Shown here piece after piece: positions 34,651 through 43,471 of a DNA stretch of 64,000 nt. The first letter of the stretch is position 1. Each line of letters opens with the position of its first letter. The notes under the pieces are model-generated. The model made no database searches and had not been told where the DNA came from. It worked only from the letters and a program-made list of their open reading frames with translations. Origin of the DNA: Buttiauxella gaviniae ATCC 51604 (lineage in GTDB: Bacteria > Pseudomonadota > Gammaproteobacteria > Enterobacterales > Enterobacteriaceae); NCBI RefSeq assembly GCF_001654835.1, contig NZ_LXEP01000011.1, positions 152,688 to 216,687 on the forward strand. Reading direction: 5' to 3'. The position numbers and the translations under genes were made by a program.

Positions 34651-35661
34651 TTATAAGCCCCGGCGACGATCTTTTTCGATGTACATTGCCGCATCAGCTT
34701 CACGCAAAGCTAAATCGTGATCGGTATCTGCTGGGTTGACTGCAACAACACCAATGCTGGGACCCGCATAATTAATCACACTGGAATGTAGCTGATACTC
34801 GCCAGTCAGCAAGTTTGCCAGCCTAATTTTGAATGCCTGCGCCGCTTGTAGAGCCTCATCAGAGGCTGAAGGCCCAACGCTTGCCACAACAAACTCATCA
34901 CCACCAACACGCCCAATGATTTCATCAGGATGCGTCCCTTTTTGTAAACGCTGCCCAATTGCACACAGAAAACTATCGCCAACGCCATGGCCATAAGCGT
35001 CATTAATCTCTTTGAAATCATCAAGATCAGCAAAAGCCAACAACACAAAGCGCGCATCATTGCGAGCCTGCGAAAAGAGTTTCGGTAACTGTTCAAATAC
35101 AGCTCTGCGATTAGGCAGCCCCGTCAGTTCATCAGTATAGCTGGCGGTGGTAAGCGCGGCGTTTGCCTGCTGAAGTTGCTGCAAAAGCTGTTCATTTTGA
35201 ATTTGCTGAGCAATCAACTGCGCAAACAATTGCAGGACTTGCTCGCTACGCTCGGTCAAAATGCGATGCTCAGAACTGGCTGCGCAAAGTGTTCCATATA
35301 AAGAACCATCCGCAAGCGTGACAGGCGTACTGACGTAAGTGGTAATACCTAATGCCTTCGCGGCCTGGGAATCGCCCCATACATTCGCCACATCGCAGGT
35401 ATAGCGCTTTCCTTCGTCGAGTGCGCGCTTGCAAAGCGTGTCACCCCACGGCACGCAAAGCCCCTCAGGAATTTGCATATGTCGGGAATTACGAGCAAAA
35501 AGAATATGTTGGAAACTGCCATCAGGTTCGATTCGCGTCAGATAAGTTGACTCCATATTGGTTACCAGTTCGAGCATTTCCAGCAGCTGTCGGACAAGTC
35601 CCTCAAGAGTGTATTCAGATTCTAACGCGGTGGAAATGCGCTCGATAAGATTGTCAGACAT
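34651..35661 (-). CDS. GAF-GGDEF diguanylate cyclase (DgcP-like)
   Basis: Predicted cytoplasmic c-di-GMP synthase of 336 residues. The N-terminal GAF domain (about 1-160) includes HILFARNSRHMQIPEG and YVSTPVTLADGSLYGTLCAA. The C-terminal GGDEF domain (about 165-336) begins TDELTGLPNRRAVFE and has the intact active-site GRVGGDEFVV. The usual RxxD inhibitory site five residues before the motif is absent (HPDE). The whole resembles E. coli DgcP/YeaP. It is first after the chemosensory operon on the same strand, separated by about 220 bp. Confidence 0.92.
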   Translation of the reverse strand: MSDNLIERISTALESEYTLEGLVRQLLEMLELVTNMESTYLTRIEPDGSFQHILFARNSRHMQIPEGLCVPWGDTLCKRALDEGKRYTCDVANVWGDSQAAKALGITTYVSTPVTLADGSLYGTLCAASSEHRILTERSEQVLQLFAQLIAQQIQNEQLLQQLQQANAALTTASYTDELTGLPNRRAVFEQLPKLFSQARNDARFVLLAFADLDDFKEINDAYGHGVGDSFLCAIGQRLQKGTHPDEIIGRVGGDEFVVASVGPSASDEALQAAQAFKIRLANLLTGEYQLHSSVINYAGPSIGVVAVNPADTDHDLALREADAAMYIEKDRRRGL

Positions 35662-35881
35662 AAAATCGGGTATACCTTTTTAATTAATCGCACAGATGTA
35701 AGGCTCAGATGCGCACGTTTTTAACATATTTTTCATACGACTTCCCCTGCCAAATATGACAAATGGGAGTCTGCTTCCAGTGGATGGATTCATTTGTTCA
35801 GAAGATTGGAGAAGTGTGTAGCTCAGGGAGTTGTCTGCGAAATCGACGTGGTGATAACGAAGAGAGCAGGCGGTGTAAGAT

Positions 35882-36241
35882 TCACCGCCAGCTTAATAAC
35901 GGACTCAGGCTTTCATCCTGCACCAGCGCACGCAGCCCGGGTAATTTGCAGCATTGCTGAAGTATCACAGGCAGAGGGAGTATTTCATTTTGCAGCAGTA
36001 CCACATTTTCCAGCTCTCCCCAGAAATACCATCCGTTTGCGACATTGCTCGCAGGCACCAATAAATGCAGATGCATGCCGCGCTGCGGTTCATCCGGCAG
36101 CCCTAACCAATGGCTAAATCGCTGTATTTCTGGTGTATCGGGCACTGCCAGCACACAGCGCTGCACCTGCGATGTCGGAATATAAAAATGCATATTCCCG
36201 AGAGTGATTCTTACTGCCGCAAGACTAAGCGAGTGAGTCAT
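35882..36241 (-). CDS. Small CheW-like protein of the chemosensory operon
   Basis: A protein of 119 residues from the ATG complementary to 36239-36241 (MTHSLSLAAVRITLGNMHFY). It overlaps the 3' end of the upstream cheW by 17 bp, so it is translated with it. Fragments such as MHFYIPTSQVQRCV and WYFWGELENVVLLQNEILPL suggest a short beta-barrel related to CheW, but I cannot identify the family with certainty. Wsp-type systems have two CheW proteins (WspB and WspD); this may be the second, much diverged. It is the last gene of the operon. Confidence 0.6.
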   Translation of the reverse strand: MTHSLSLAAVRITLGNMHFYIPTSQVQRCVLAVPDTPEIQRFSHWLGLPDEPQRGMHLHLLVPASNVANGWYFWGELENVVLLQNEILPLPVILQQCCKLPGLRALVQDESLSPLLSWR

Positions 36242-36749
36242 AGCCGCTGGTTTCCAGATAACGCTCAAAGACTAAATTCAAATCCAGCAGCGCAAAATAC
36301 TCGTGCCCGACAGGAACGATCCCGACCACCACTTTTTGCATGGCAGCAGATAAATTATCAGCCGCTGGATGAATCAGGCTTTCAGCCACATCCAGCACAT
36401 CTATTAATTTATCGATAAGAACCCCGCTTTGCATTTTATTGCCACGGCCAATAAGAATTGTGCGTTTGCCTGGTACATCCTGCCCCGCGGTTTCAATTAG
36501 CCGATTTATGTTAATCACCGACTCAACGCGACCGCGATGATTAATCACCCCTTCAAGAGAAGGCGGGCAGCCCGGCACCCATGAAACAGGGCGCTCGGCC
36601 AGGATCTCTTTTATTTGCGAACCGTAAAAAGCAAAATTTTTGTCAGCTTGCTTAAACAAAACAAGGCTACATTGCGGTTCATCAACGTTGGCAATTTCCC
36701 GATGCTCATCCTGATAAAGACTGAGTATTTGCTCTAATGGCTCGCTCAT
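36225..36749 (-). CDS. CheW-like coupling protein
   Basis: Links the chemoreceptor array to the CheA kinase. The 174-residue protein contains a full CheW domain: CSLVLFKQADKNFAFYGSQI then EILAERPVSWVPGCPPSLEG, VINHRGRVESVINI and LIDKLIDVLDV. The stop/start overlap with the upstream gene (36746-36749) shows tight operon structure. Its GVINxRG core, needed to bind CheA and MCP, is intact. Confidence 0.9.
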   Translation of the reverse strand: MSEPLEQILSLYQDEHREIANVDEPQCSLVLFKQADKNFAFYGSQIKEILAERPVSWVPGCPPSLEGVINHRGRVESVININRLIETAGQDVPGKRTILIGRGNKMQSGVLIDKLIDVLDVAESLIHPAADNLSAAMQKVVVGIVPVGHEYFALLDLNLVFERYLETSGYDSLA

Positions 36750-38434
36750 GCCACTTCCTTATCATCAGCAATACAATAACGGTTACGGCCATGCTGTTTT
36801 GCTGAATATAGAGCCTGGTCTGCACGTTCGCGGATAGTTTCTATTTTGTCTCCCGGATGCCAGGAGGCAATTCCCGCACTGAAGGTATTACTGAAGTTAG
36901 TCTGGTTGACTGAGAAGTGAATTTTTTCAAATCCCTGACGCAGTCTTTCAACCACTGCGGCTGCCTGTTCTTTGGTGGTGGCCGGCATAATTATCGCAAA
37001 CTCTTCCCCGCCATAGCGCCCCACAATATCGGTGCTGCGTAAACGATGTGAGAAAAGCTGTGAGATACCCAGAATCACCTGATCGCCCGCAACATGGCCG
37101 TAGGTATCATTGATATTTTTAAAGTGGTCTAAATCGACCATGACCAGACTAAATGGAATGCCGCTGTAGTTGGACTCGGTGATCGCGCTTTCCAGATAAT
37201 GCGTCGTCGTTGAGTGGTTATACAGGCCCGTCAAACTATCCTGAGACATACGAGCACGCAGCGTACGCATTCTTTCTGCTCGAATTGAAACCGCATTAAT
37301 TAACTCCTGCGGATCGGCCTGCTTAATAATAAAATCTTCCGCACCGGTACTCATCGCCCCAAACTGGGTTTTTTTATTGGTTTCGCTGGAGAGATAGGCG
37401 ATTGGCAAACCGATATGTTGTGGGATCTGACGAATCAGTTTTGTCAGTTCTTCGCCACTGTAATCCGGCATGTGGAAATCCATCAGAACAATATCGATCG
37501 GATGGGTATTGAGAACATTCAGCAGGTGCGGAACCTGGGTAAGAACATGCACTTCCATTCCCGCCATACGCAGCATTTCGGCATTGTATTGCGCGACTTC
37601 GGGCTCATCATCAATCAGTAAAACCTGATACGGTTTTTTCAGTGACGGCTGCGTTAAGCGGTGCAGCTCCTGAACTAAATCGGTGGTTGATGCAGGTTTC
37701 ACATAGTAACCATCACATCCCGCTTTAATCGCATTGATGCGGGCGTGGAAATGGCTATGGCAGGAAAGATAAAGCACCGGGAAAGGTGTGCCGACTTTAC
37801 TTCTCAGGTCAGACATCGCAAGCGGGCCGCCATAAGCGTTATCCGGGAAGCTGACATCCATAATGACCACTGACGGCGGCTGTGATAACACTGCTTTGGT
37901 AAAATCTGCCGTGTTGGTAAACACATAACAGATAAAGCCAAAGCAGCGAAGTTGGGTTGCCAGTAATTCAGCCTGATCGCATTCATCATCACACAGATAA
38001 ACAGGCTTAATGGTGCGGTTAATCGCAACCTCTTCCTGAGTAGAAGCCGCTATGGGGAACTTAACTAAAGAATCTGCCCCACGACGTGCGCTCTCCGCCT
38101 GCTCTTCAGTTAATGCATATAACTGCCGCATTATCTCGCCAAGCTTGGTGTACTTCGTATCCGAAACAGAATGGCTCACCAGCAGATGCTCACCTTCAGC
38201 AGCCTGGCTGGCAATTTTCGTGAACCCAAACGACGCGCTGGTTCCGTGGATGCTATGCAACAAAAGGTGCAATTGCTTACTATCCACTTCGTTCGGCTCA
38301 ACGACTAATTTCGCCAGCAGCCCATCAGCCTGGTCCAACATCACGGGAATACGCTGCAAAAAGCGCTGACGCAAACGAGCGATTTTATCTTGAGCAGTAT
38401 TCATCGTATTCTGCATAAATTCTTGTTTTATCAT
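36746..38434 (-). CDS. Hpt-REC-REC-GGDEF diguanylate cyclase, output of chemosensory system
   Basis: Predicted phosphorylation-controlled c-di-GMP synthase of 562 residues. An N-terminal Hpt-like domain (about 10-115) has a histidine in HSIHGTSASFGF. REC1 (about 145-260) has the acceptor Asp in VVIMDVSFP and Lys in VKP. REC2 (about 270-385) has VLLIDDEP, the Asp in VLMDFHMP and Lys in IIKQ. The GGDEF domain (about 395-555) has GRYGGEEFAI with the RxxD inhibitory site (RSTD) correctly placed five residues upstream. It occupies the role of WspR (REC-GGDEF) but has two extra domains. It starts 3 bp after the lone REC gene's stop. Confidence 0.92.
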   Translation of the reverse strand: MIKQEFMQNTMNTAQDKIARLRQRFLQRIPVMLDQADGLLAKLVVEPNEVDSKQLHLLLHSIHGTSASFGFTKIASQAAEGEHLLVSHSVSDTKYTKLGEIMRQLYALTEEQAESARRGADSLVKFPIAASTQEEVAINRTIKPVYLCDDECDQAELLATQLRCFGFICYVFTNTADFTKAVLSQPPSVVIMDVSFPDNAYGGPLAMSDLRSKVGTPFPVLYLSCHSHFHARINAIKAGCDGYYVKPASTTDLVQELHRLTQPSLKKPYQVLLIDDEPEVAQYNAEMLRMAGMEVHVLTQVPHLLNVLNTHPIDIVLMDFHMPDYSGEELTKLIRQIPQHIGLPIAYLSSETNKKTQFGAMSTGAEDFIIKQADPQELINAVSIRAERMRTLRARMSQDSLTGLYNHSTTTHYLESAITESNYSGIPFSLVMVDLDHFKNINDTYGHVAGDQVILGISQLFSHRLRSTDIVGRYGGEEFAIIMPATTKEQAAAVVERLRQGFEKIHFSVNQTNFSNTFSAGIASWHPGDKIETIRERADQALYSAKQHGRNRYCIADDKEVA

Positions 38435-38437
38435 GAT

Positions 38438-38818
38438 TTATATTTGCTCATCCGCAGCATCTGGCTTAAGTAATTCATTCACTACAGCCACCAGTCTTTC
38501 TGCCATATTCTCGTCTTTCTTCACCCAACAATCTGGGATGATGGTGATGTCTGTCATCTCACTGGCGCTGAGTAAAATAAAAGGTTTTTTCCAACCGTTG
38601 GCCCGCAAAACCTCTAATAGATCCAGCCCGGTAATTTCCGGCATATGGAAATCGCTGATGACCAAATCGATTCCATCATCAGAATCAAGATTGGCTAATG
38701 CGGTCATTGCACTTTCAGCAAGCACCACTTCATAGCCGCTCATTTCCAGAAATACCGAAGCCAATTCAGCGGCAAACAAATCATCATCAACTAATAAAAC
38801 ACGCATCTCTTTTCTCAC
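38438..38818 (-). CDS. Stand-alone response regulator (REC)
   Basis: A single receiver domain of 126 residues, CheY-like in size. It has the acidic pair VLLVDDD (about 7-13), acceptor Asp in VISDFHMP (about 57), Ser in LLSASE and Lys in WVKKDE. No output domain. It lies between CheA and the Hpt-REC-REC-GGDEF gene, 11 bp from cheA. Likely a phosphate sink or intermediate carrier rather than a flagellar motor regulator. Confidence 0.9.
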   Translation of the reverse strand: MRKEMRVLLVDDDLFAAELASVFLEMSGYEVVLAESAMTALANLDSDDGIDLVISDFHMPEITGLDLLEVLRANGWKKPFILLSASEMTDITIIPDCWVKKDENMAERLVAVVNELLKPDAADEQI

Positions 38819-38829
38819 TTTTTAAGCCT

Positions 38830-40974
38830 TTAGCATAAAAGCATTTTTAATGTTTCTATGAGGCTGTCCTGTTCGAAATCACCCTTGGCTATATATGCAT
38901 CCGCACCCACCTGGATTCCTCGGCGGCGATCTTCTTCTTTAGCCCGTGAAGTCACGATAATAATCGGAATATGTTGGTAGTTATCTTCGGCACGCAATGC
39001 TTTAGTGAGCGAGAATCCATCCATCACAGGCATTTCTACATCCGTCAATACTGCGTCAAACTGTGTTAGACGCGCTTTTTGTAACCCCGAGAATCCATCT
39101 TCGGCGAGCGTGACCTGATAGCCGTGTGCTTCCAGAACGTTTTTCTCAATTTCACGCGTATTCAATGAGTCATCAACTATCAGCACATGCCATGAGTTCT
39201 GTCGAACCTGCGGCTTAGGTGCAGCAGTCCGTGGCTGCCCTTGTTTTTGTGCCATCTCCATCAGAACCGGAACTTGCAAGATACTGACCAGTTGGTTGTC
39301 CTGGCTCAGAACCATGCCGGAGACAAGCGGCTGCTGCTGCATATGCTTTGGCAGAGGCTTAATCATCATGCTGCGTTCGTCGAGCAATCGGTCCACCAGC
39401 ATCGCCATCTTGCCAAACTGGTTCTGAATGATGATAAGCAGCAAGTCGCTCGCATTAGAGGCCGATGAGTTTTGCCCTCCGGGCCTCTCGTTGATGCGCA
39501 GTAATTCGGCAGCTGAGATAACCGGGATAAATTCGTTGTGCAGAATAATTGCCGGACGACCGGCAATGTCACGAACTTCACCACGAGAATATTTAACAAC
39601 CTCAACGACATACTGAGCAGCAAGGCCAAAAAGATGGTTCTGCTGTTCAAACTGCAAAATGCGCATCATTGCCAGAGAAATGGGCAGCCTAATTATAAAG
39701 GTGGTGCCTTGCCCTGGGCGGCTATGGACCTGAAGCGTGCCTTGTAAATCAGTCACAATAGTCTTGCGAACAATATCCAGGCCCACACCACGGCCGGATA
39801 ATTCAGTGACAATCTTGCTGGTTGAGAAACCCGGGTGGAAAATAAGCTCGTTACATTCGAGCTCTGAAAGCTGATCAACAACAGCTGCATCAACCAAACC
39901 ACGAGCCACTGCTTTAGAGCGAATCGCCGGGTAATCCAGACCACGACCATCGTCCTCTACGCGTAACAAAATTCCGCGCCCGTCTTGCTGAGTCGTCAGC
40001 GTGATGGTGCCACGAGCCGACTTCCCAAGTGCCACGCGTTCAGCCGCTTCACCAATACCGTGGTCGATAGCATTACGCAGCAGGTGGGTTAGCGGCTCGG
40101 AAAGTCTGTCTATTAATTGTCTGTCGATCTCAACTTCGCCACCTAAAATGCGGCAATCCACCTGCTTATTCAGGGAGGCCGCTAATTCACGCACCTGCAT
40201 AGAGACCGGCTCAAAGAGCATCGAAACAGGAAGCATACGAATGGTGGTGGCAACATCATAAAGTTCGTACATCTGAAGATGCTGAACCTGAAAATCTTCT
40301 TTTAGCTTGCGGCTGAATTGCAGGACCTGCTTGCGCAGTTGTTCTACATCCATGTGAGAGATACGCGGCCCCAGATTAACTAAACTCTGTACCTGCTGCT
40401 CAAGGCGGTCATGACTGGCGACAACTTCACCGAGGATGTTAATCAGGTCATCGAGTTTGTCGAGCTTAACGCGTACCGAACCCGCCTGTTTTAACCCACC
40501 GTCTAATATTTCAAGCGATGGCAACGTGACTGGCTTTTCTACCGGAGCTTTAACCACTTCATCAGCCGCTGTGTCTATTTCTCCACGGCTGGCACGGGCT
40601 AATTGCTCGCATAATGCAACATCTGCCGGAGGCAGCTGATTATTACCTTCACTTGCCGACAGCTGCGCCAGTTGATTTGAAATGTAGTCGCAAGCCTGAA
40701 GAATTAAGGTGCCAAGGTTTTGGTTAGGCTCGAGTTTCTTATCTCGTAGCTCACTTAATATCTCTTCAAGCTGATGGGTAACATCGGCGATGCTTTGTAA
40801 TTTGAGCATACGCGCGCCCCCTTTCAGGGTGTGTGCCGCACGGAACATCTCTCCGATTTGTGCGTCGGTATTTTGACCAGACGAGAGCAGGAACGCCCCC
40901 TCTTTTACGGTATGTAAATGGCCGTTTGCTTCATCAATAAAGCGCAGCACAAATTTTTTAAGATCGATAGCCAT
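38830..40974 (-). CDS. CheA-REC hybrid chemosensory histidine kinase
   Basis: Kinase of the chemosensory array, 714 residues, WspE/FrzE-like. An N-terminal Hpt domain has the phospho-His in AAHTLKGGARML (about 47-58). There is a dimerisation region, a HATPase domain (LLRNAIDHGIG, DDGRGLDYPAIR and GRGVGLDIVRK), and a CheW-like regulatory domain (about 430-580). The C-terminal receiver (about 595-710) has HVLIVDDSLNTRE, the acceptor Asp in VLTDVEMPVMDG and Lys in IAKG. All catalytic boxes are intact. The fused receiver is typical of alternative-function rather than flagellar systems. Confidence 0.94.
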   Translation of the reverse strand: MAIDLKKFVLRFIDEANGHLHTVKEGAFLLSSGQNTDAQIGEMFRAAHTLKGGARMLKLQSIADVTHQLEEILSELRDKKLEPNQNLGTLILQACDYISNQLAQLSASEGNNQLPPADVALCEQLARASRGEIDTAADEVVKAPVEKPVTLPSLEILDGGLKQAGSVRVKLDKLDDLINILGEVVASHDRLEQQVQSLVNLGPRISHMDVEQLRKQVLQFSRKLKEDFQVQHLQMYELYDVATTIRMLPVSMLFEPVSMQVRELAASLNKQVDCRILGGEVEIDRQLIDRLSEPLTHLLRNAIDHGIGEAAERVALGKSARGTITLTTQQDGRGILLRVEDDGRGLDYPAIRSKAVARGLVDAAVVDQLSELECNELIFHPGFSTSKIVTELSGRGVGLDIVRKTIVTDLQGTLQVHSRPGQGTTFIIRLPISLAMMRILQFEQQNHLFGLAAQYVVEVVKYSRGEVRDIAGRPAIILHNEFIPVISAAELLRINERPGGQNSSASNASDLLLIIIQNQFGKMAMLVDRLLDERSMMIKPLPKHMQQQPLVSGMVLSQDNQLVSILQVPVLMEMAQKQGQPRTAAPKPQVRQNSWHVLIVDDSLNTREIEKNVLEAHGYQVTLAEDGFSGLQKARLTQFDAVLTDVEMPVMDGFSLTKALRAEDNYQHIPIIIVTSRAKEEDRRRGIQVGADAYIAKGDFEQDSLIETLKMLLC

Positions 40975-40982
40975 ACGGTTCT

Positions 40983-42407
40983 CTATTGCCCATCCTGAGT
41001 GGTGAACTGCGCCAACTGATGTTCACAAAGAAAACGAAACGAATTACTCGGAAATGACAGTGGCAGCCGCAGCGCGCAGGCGTTCCCAGCATTGTTCATT
41101 TCGGCGTTGAGTAATTGCAGTGTAATGCGGTAGGTCCGCTGGGCCGGGCGGTATAACTCACTTTGTCGGTACATTTCCGCAAGGTAGTAATGGGCAGGCC
41201 AATAACTTGGTTGTTGATAAACAACCTCTTTAAACCAGGCAATGGCTTGTTGGGTATGCTGCTGCCACATCATTGCCATGCCGAGCAACATTTTTGCTTC
41301 CGCAGACCATTCATCCAGCTCCAGCACGTGTTTCGCACTCAGAGCCGTTTGCTCGAACTCACATTTTTCCAGCGCAATGGCGCCTTTGATAACCAGTGCT
41401 TCCTGATTATGAATATCGCTATCGAGCACCTGGCCAATCCACTCTTCCGCCTCGGCAAAGCGTTTATCCGTAACACAAGCTAGAGCCTTTTTAATCCAGT
41501 TATCGTACTGCTGTGCAGAAGGAACAGGAGCGGCAACAAATGGTGCTTCGGCTGGAATAACTGGAGTAATAATTCTTGGCTGTACGCTGGGTGCCGGAGC
41601 ATGAGTTCGTGATGCCTGGGGCTGGCAAAAGTAGAAATTGCCGAACTCTTGCTTGAGTTTCAGGATGCCAAAGTTATTTGCCAGCGTCTCCGCGTTACCA
41701 AAGAAGAGCGCCCCTTCCGGTTGCAGCATGTTCAGCAGATTAAAATGCAGCGCTCGGCGCGTTTCGACATCAAAATAGATGGAGACGTTACGCAGCAAAA
41801 TAATATCGAATTTGGGCTGTAGCTGTTCTTTGACGATATTTGCGCGATGGAACTTCACTTTATTGTGAATCACATCGTGTAACTGGAACTGGTTACCGTT
41901 GCGCGTGAAATAGGTTTGCTGCAACAACGGATCAACACCACGGAAAGAGTAGCTGGAATAACTTGCCGCTCGGGCTTTATCCAGAATCTTTGTGTCAATG
42001 TCACAGCCGTGAATATCCACATTGTCCGTAAATTTATCGTGGAATTTCTGATGAAGTTTTATTGCCAGAGAGTAGGCTTCTTCACCCGAAGAACAGCCTG
42101 CGCTTAAGATGCGCACTGGGCCGCTGCGCTGCTCAAGAATACGTGGCACCAGCTTATCGCAAATGATGTCCAGCACATCTGGCTCACGGAAAAAGTAGGT
42201 TTCGTTAATCGTCAGCAGGCTAAGAAGTTTGTCGAACTCGACAGTCGAGACACTGAGAATCTCATAGTATTCTTCGAAGCTCTCTTTTCCGCGCTCAGAG
42301 ATGCGCTGATGCAATGCCGCATTGAGCAATCCTTCCATGCCATTAAAAAAATGCAGGCCCACTCTGTCCTTGATAAGTGTTTTAAAAGCCGCAATATTTG
42401 GGATCAT
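40983..42407 (-). CDS. CheR-type methyltransferase with C-terminal TPR
   Basis: S-adenosylmethionine-dependent methyltransferase of receptor glutamates, 474 residues. The CheR domain (about 1-270) carries INETYFFREPDVLDII, the SAM-binding ILSAGCSSGEEAYSLA and IILLRNVSIYFD. The C-terminal part (about 300-430) has TPR-like helices, as in WspC. Its start overlaps the cheB stop by 4 bp. Adaptation by methylation of the adjacent MCP is expected. Confidence 0.92.
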   Translation of the reverse strand: MIPNIAAFKTLIKDRVGLHFFNGMEGLLNAALHQRISERGKESFEEYYEILSVSTVEFDKLLSLLTINETYFFREPDVLDIICDKLVPRILEQRSGPVRILSAGCSSGEEAYSLAIKLHQKFHDKFTDNVDIHGCDIDTKILDKARAASYSSYSFRGVDPLLQQTYFTRNGNQFQLHDVIHNKVKFHRANIVKEQLQPKFDIILLRNVSIYFDVETRRALHFNLLNMLQPEGALFFGNAETLANNFGILKLKQEFGNFYFCQPQASRTHAPAPSVQPRIITPVIPAEAPFVAAPVPSAQQYDNWIKKALACVTDKRFAEAEEWIGQVLDSDIHNQEALVIKGAIALEKCEFEQTALSAKHVLELDEWSAEAKMLLGMAMMWQQHTQQAIAWFKEVVYQQPSYWPAHYYLAEMYRQSELYRPAQRTYRITLQLLNAEMNNAGNACALRLPLSFPSNSFRFLCEHQLAQFTTQDGQ

Positions 42408-43471
42408 GGCTGTTTGCCCTCATAGGACCCAAGGCGAGCCATCGATAACAAAGTCCCGGCAAGCTTTTCCAACGGCAGAATTTTATGGATGATATTTTTA
42501 TCAATGGCGAATTTATTCATACCGAACACGACAGAAGAGTTTTCATCTTGAGCCAGCGTTTTACCGCCTTTTTTATAGATGGCTTCAATTCCATGACAGC
42601 CATCACTCCCCATACCGGTCATGATGAGTCCGACGGATTTTTCACCATAAACCTCAGCGACGGACTCCAGCAGTAAGTTACAACTCGGATGATAGACATC
42701 ACTCGTTTTACGAGGAATGGCAGCTAACCGATGGTATTTCTTAACCACCAGATGGTGTTCGGGAGGCAGGATATAGACATGGCCTGCACACAGGACGTCG
42801 TTTTCCTGAGCAAGCTGAACAACAAGTCCAGTGACGCTATCCAGCCACTCCACCATACTTTTGGCAAAACCGTCGGCAATGTGCTGAGCAATAATAATCG
42901 GGCAAGGAAAATCTGCAGGCAGTGCCTGCAGTAATTTGCTCAGCGCCTGCGGCCCACCCGTTGAGCAGGCGATTGCCAATACATAAGGCCACTCTCGGTG
43001 ATATGCCTCGTCAAAGACAGGAGCCTGAACGCAATCGGGCTGAACCTCGGGGTGGTGGCGCAAACCCTGGATATGGCGAATCACTTTAACACCGACCAGC
43101 ATTTCGACCTGACGGTGTAGGGCTTTGGTCGCGAGCACCGAGTCCCCCTGGTTGCTCACCACAGCCAGCGCTCCACGTGTGATGAACTCGGCATCCCACT
43201 GCGCATCGGAATAATAGCGCATCACCATGATAGGAATTGCGCAGGTCGCCATGATCGTTTCGACGGTTTCTACGTTTTCCGGACCTGGCGCACCTAAGGT
43301 CAACAACAGAAGTTGCGGAGCCATCTTTTGGACCAGCGTCGCCGCTTGTTCGCGATGCACTGCCTGGCCTACGACTTCGATGTTGTTGTTAATCTCAAGC
43401 TGTCGAATCAGGGAGTTACGCGACACACTCCCATGATCGACGATGAGCACCCTGATTTTAGGCCTGTTCAT
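42404..43471 (-). CDS. CheB-type methylesterase with degenerate receiver
   Basis: Receptor methylesterase of 355 residues. The catalytic domain (about 165-350) is intact: Ser in ACSTGGPQALSKLL, His in IIAQHIADGF and Asp in LIMTGMGSDGCHG. The N-terminal receiver (about 5-125) has lost the phospho-acceptor: where CheB has LLDVxMPxMDG this protein reads LLLLTLGAPGPEN, with no Asp. Only one acidic residue remains at the first pocket (LIVDHG). The protein is therefore unlikely to be switched by CheA phosphorylation in the standard way. The gene overlaps both the MCP 3' end (14 bp) and cheR. Confidence 0.92.
   Translation of the reverse strand: MNRPKIRVLIVDHGSVSRNSLIRQLEINNNIEVVGQAVHREQAATLVQKMAPQLLLLTLGAPGPENVETVETIMATCAIPIMVMRYYSDAQWDAEFITRGALAVVSNQGDSVLATKALHRQVEMLVGVKVIRHIQGLRHHPEVQPDCVQAPVFDEAYHREWPYVLAIACSTGGPQALSKLLQALPADFPCPIIIAQHIADGFAKSMVEWLDSVTGLVVQLAQENDVLCAGHVYILPPEHHLVVKKYHRLAAIPRKTSDVYHPSCNLLLESVAEVYGEKSVGLIMTGMGSDGCHGIEAIYKKGGKTLAQDENSSVVFGMNKFAIDKNIIHKILPLEKLAGTLLSMARLGSYEGKQP

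Noticed and set aside
33430..35661. yqeF and the GAF-GGDEF gene as part of the chemosensory operon
   Set aside because: yqeF has the E. coli location and its own terminator; the GAF-GGDEF gene is separated from the operon by about 220 bp, so co-transcription is unproven.
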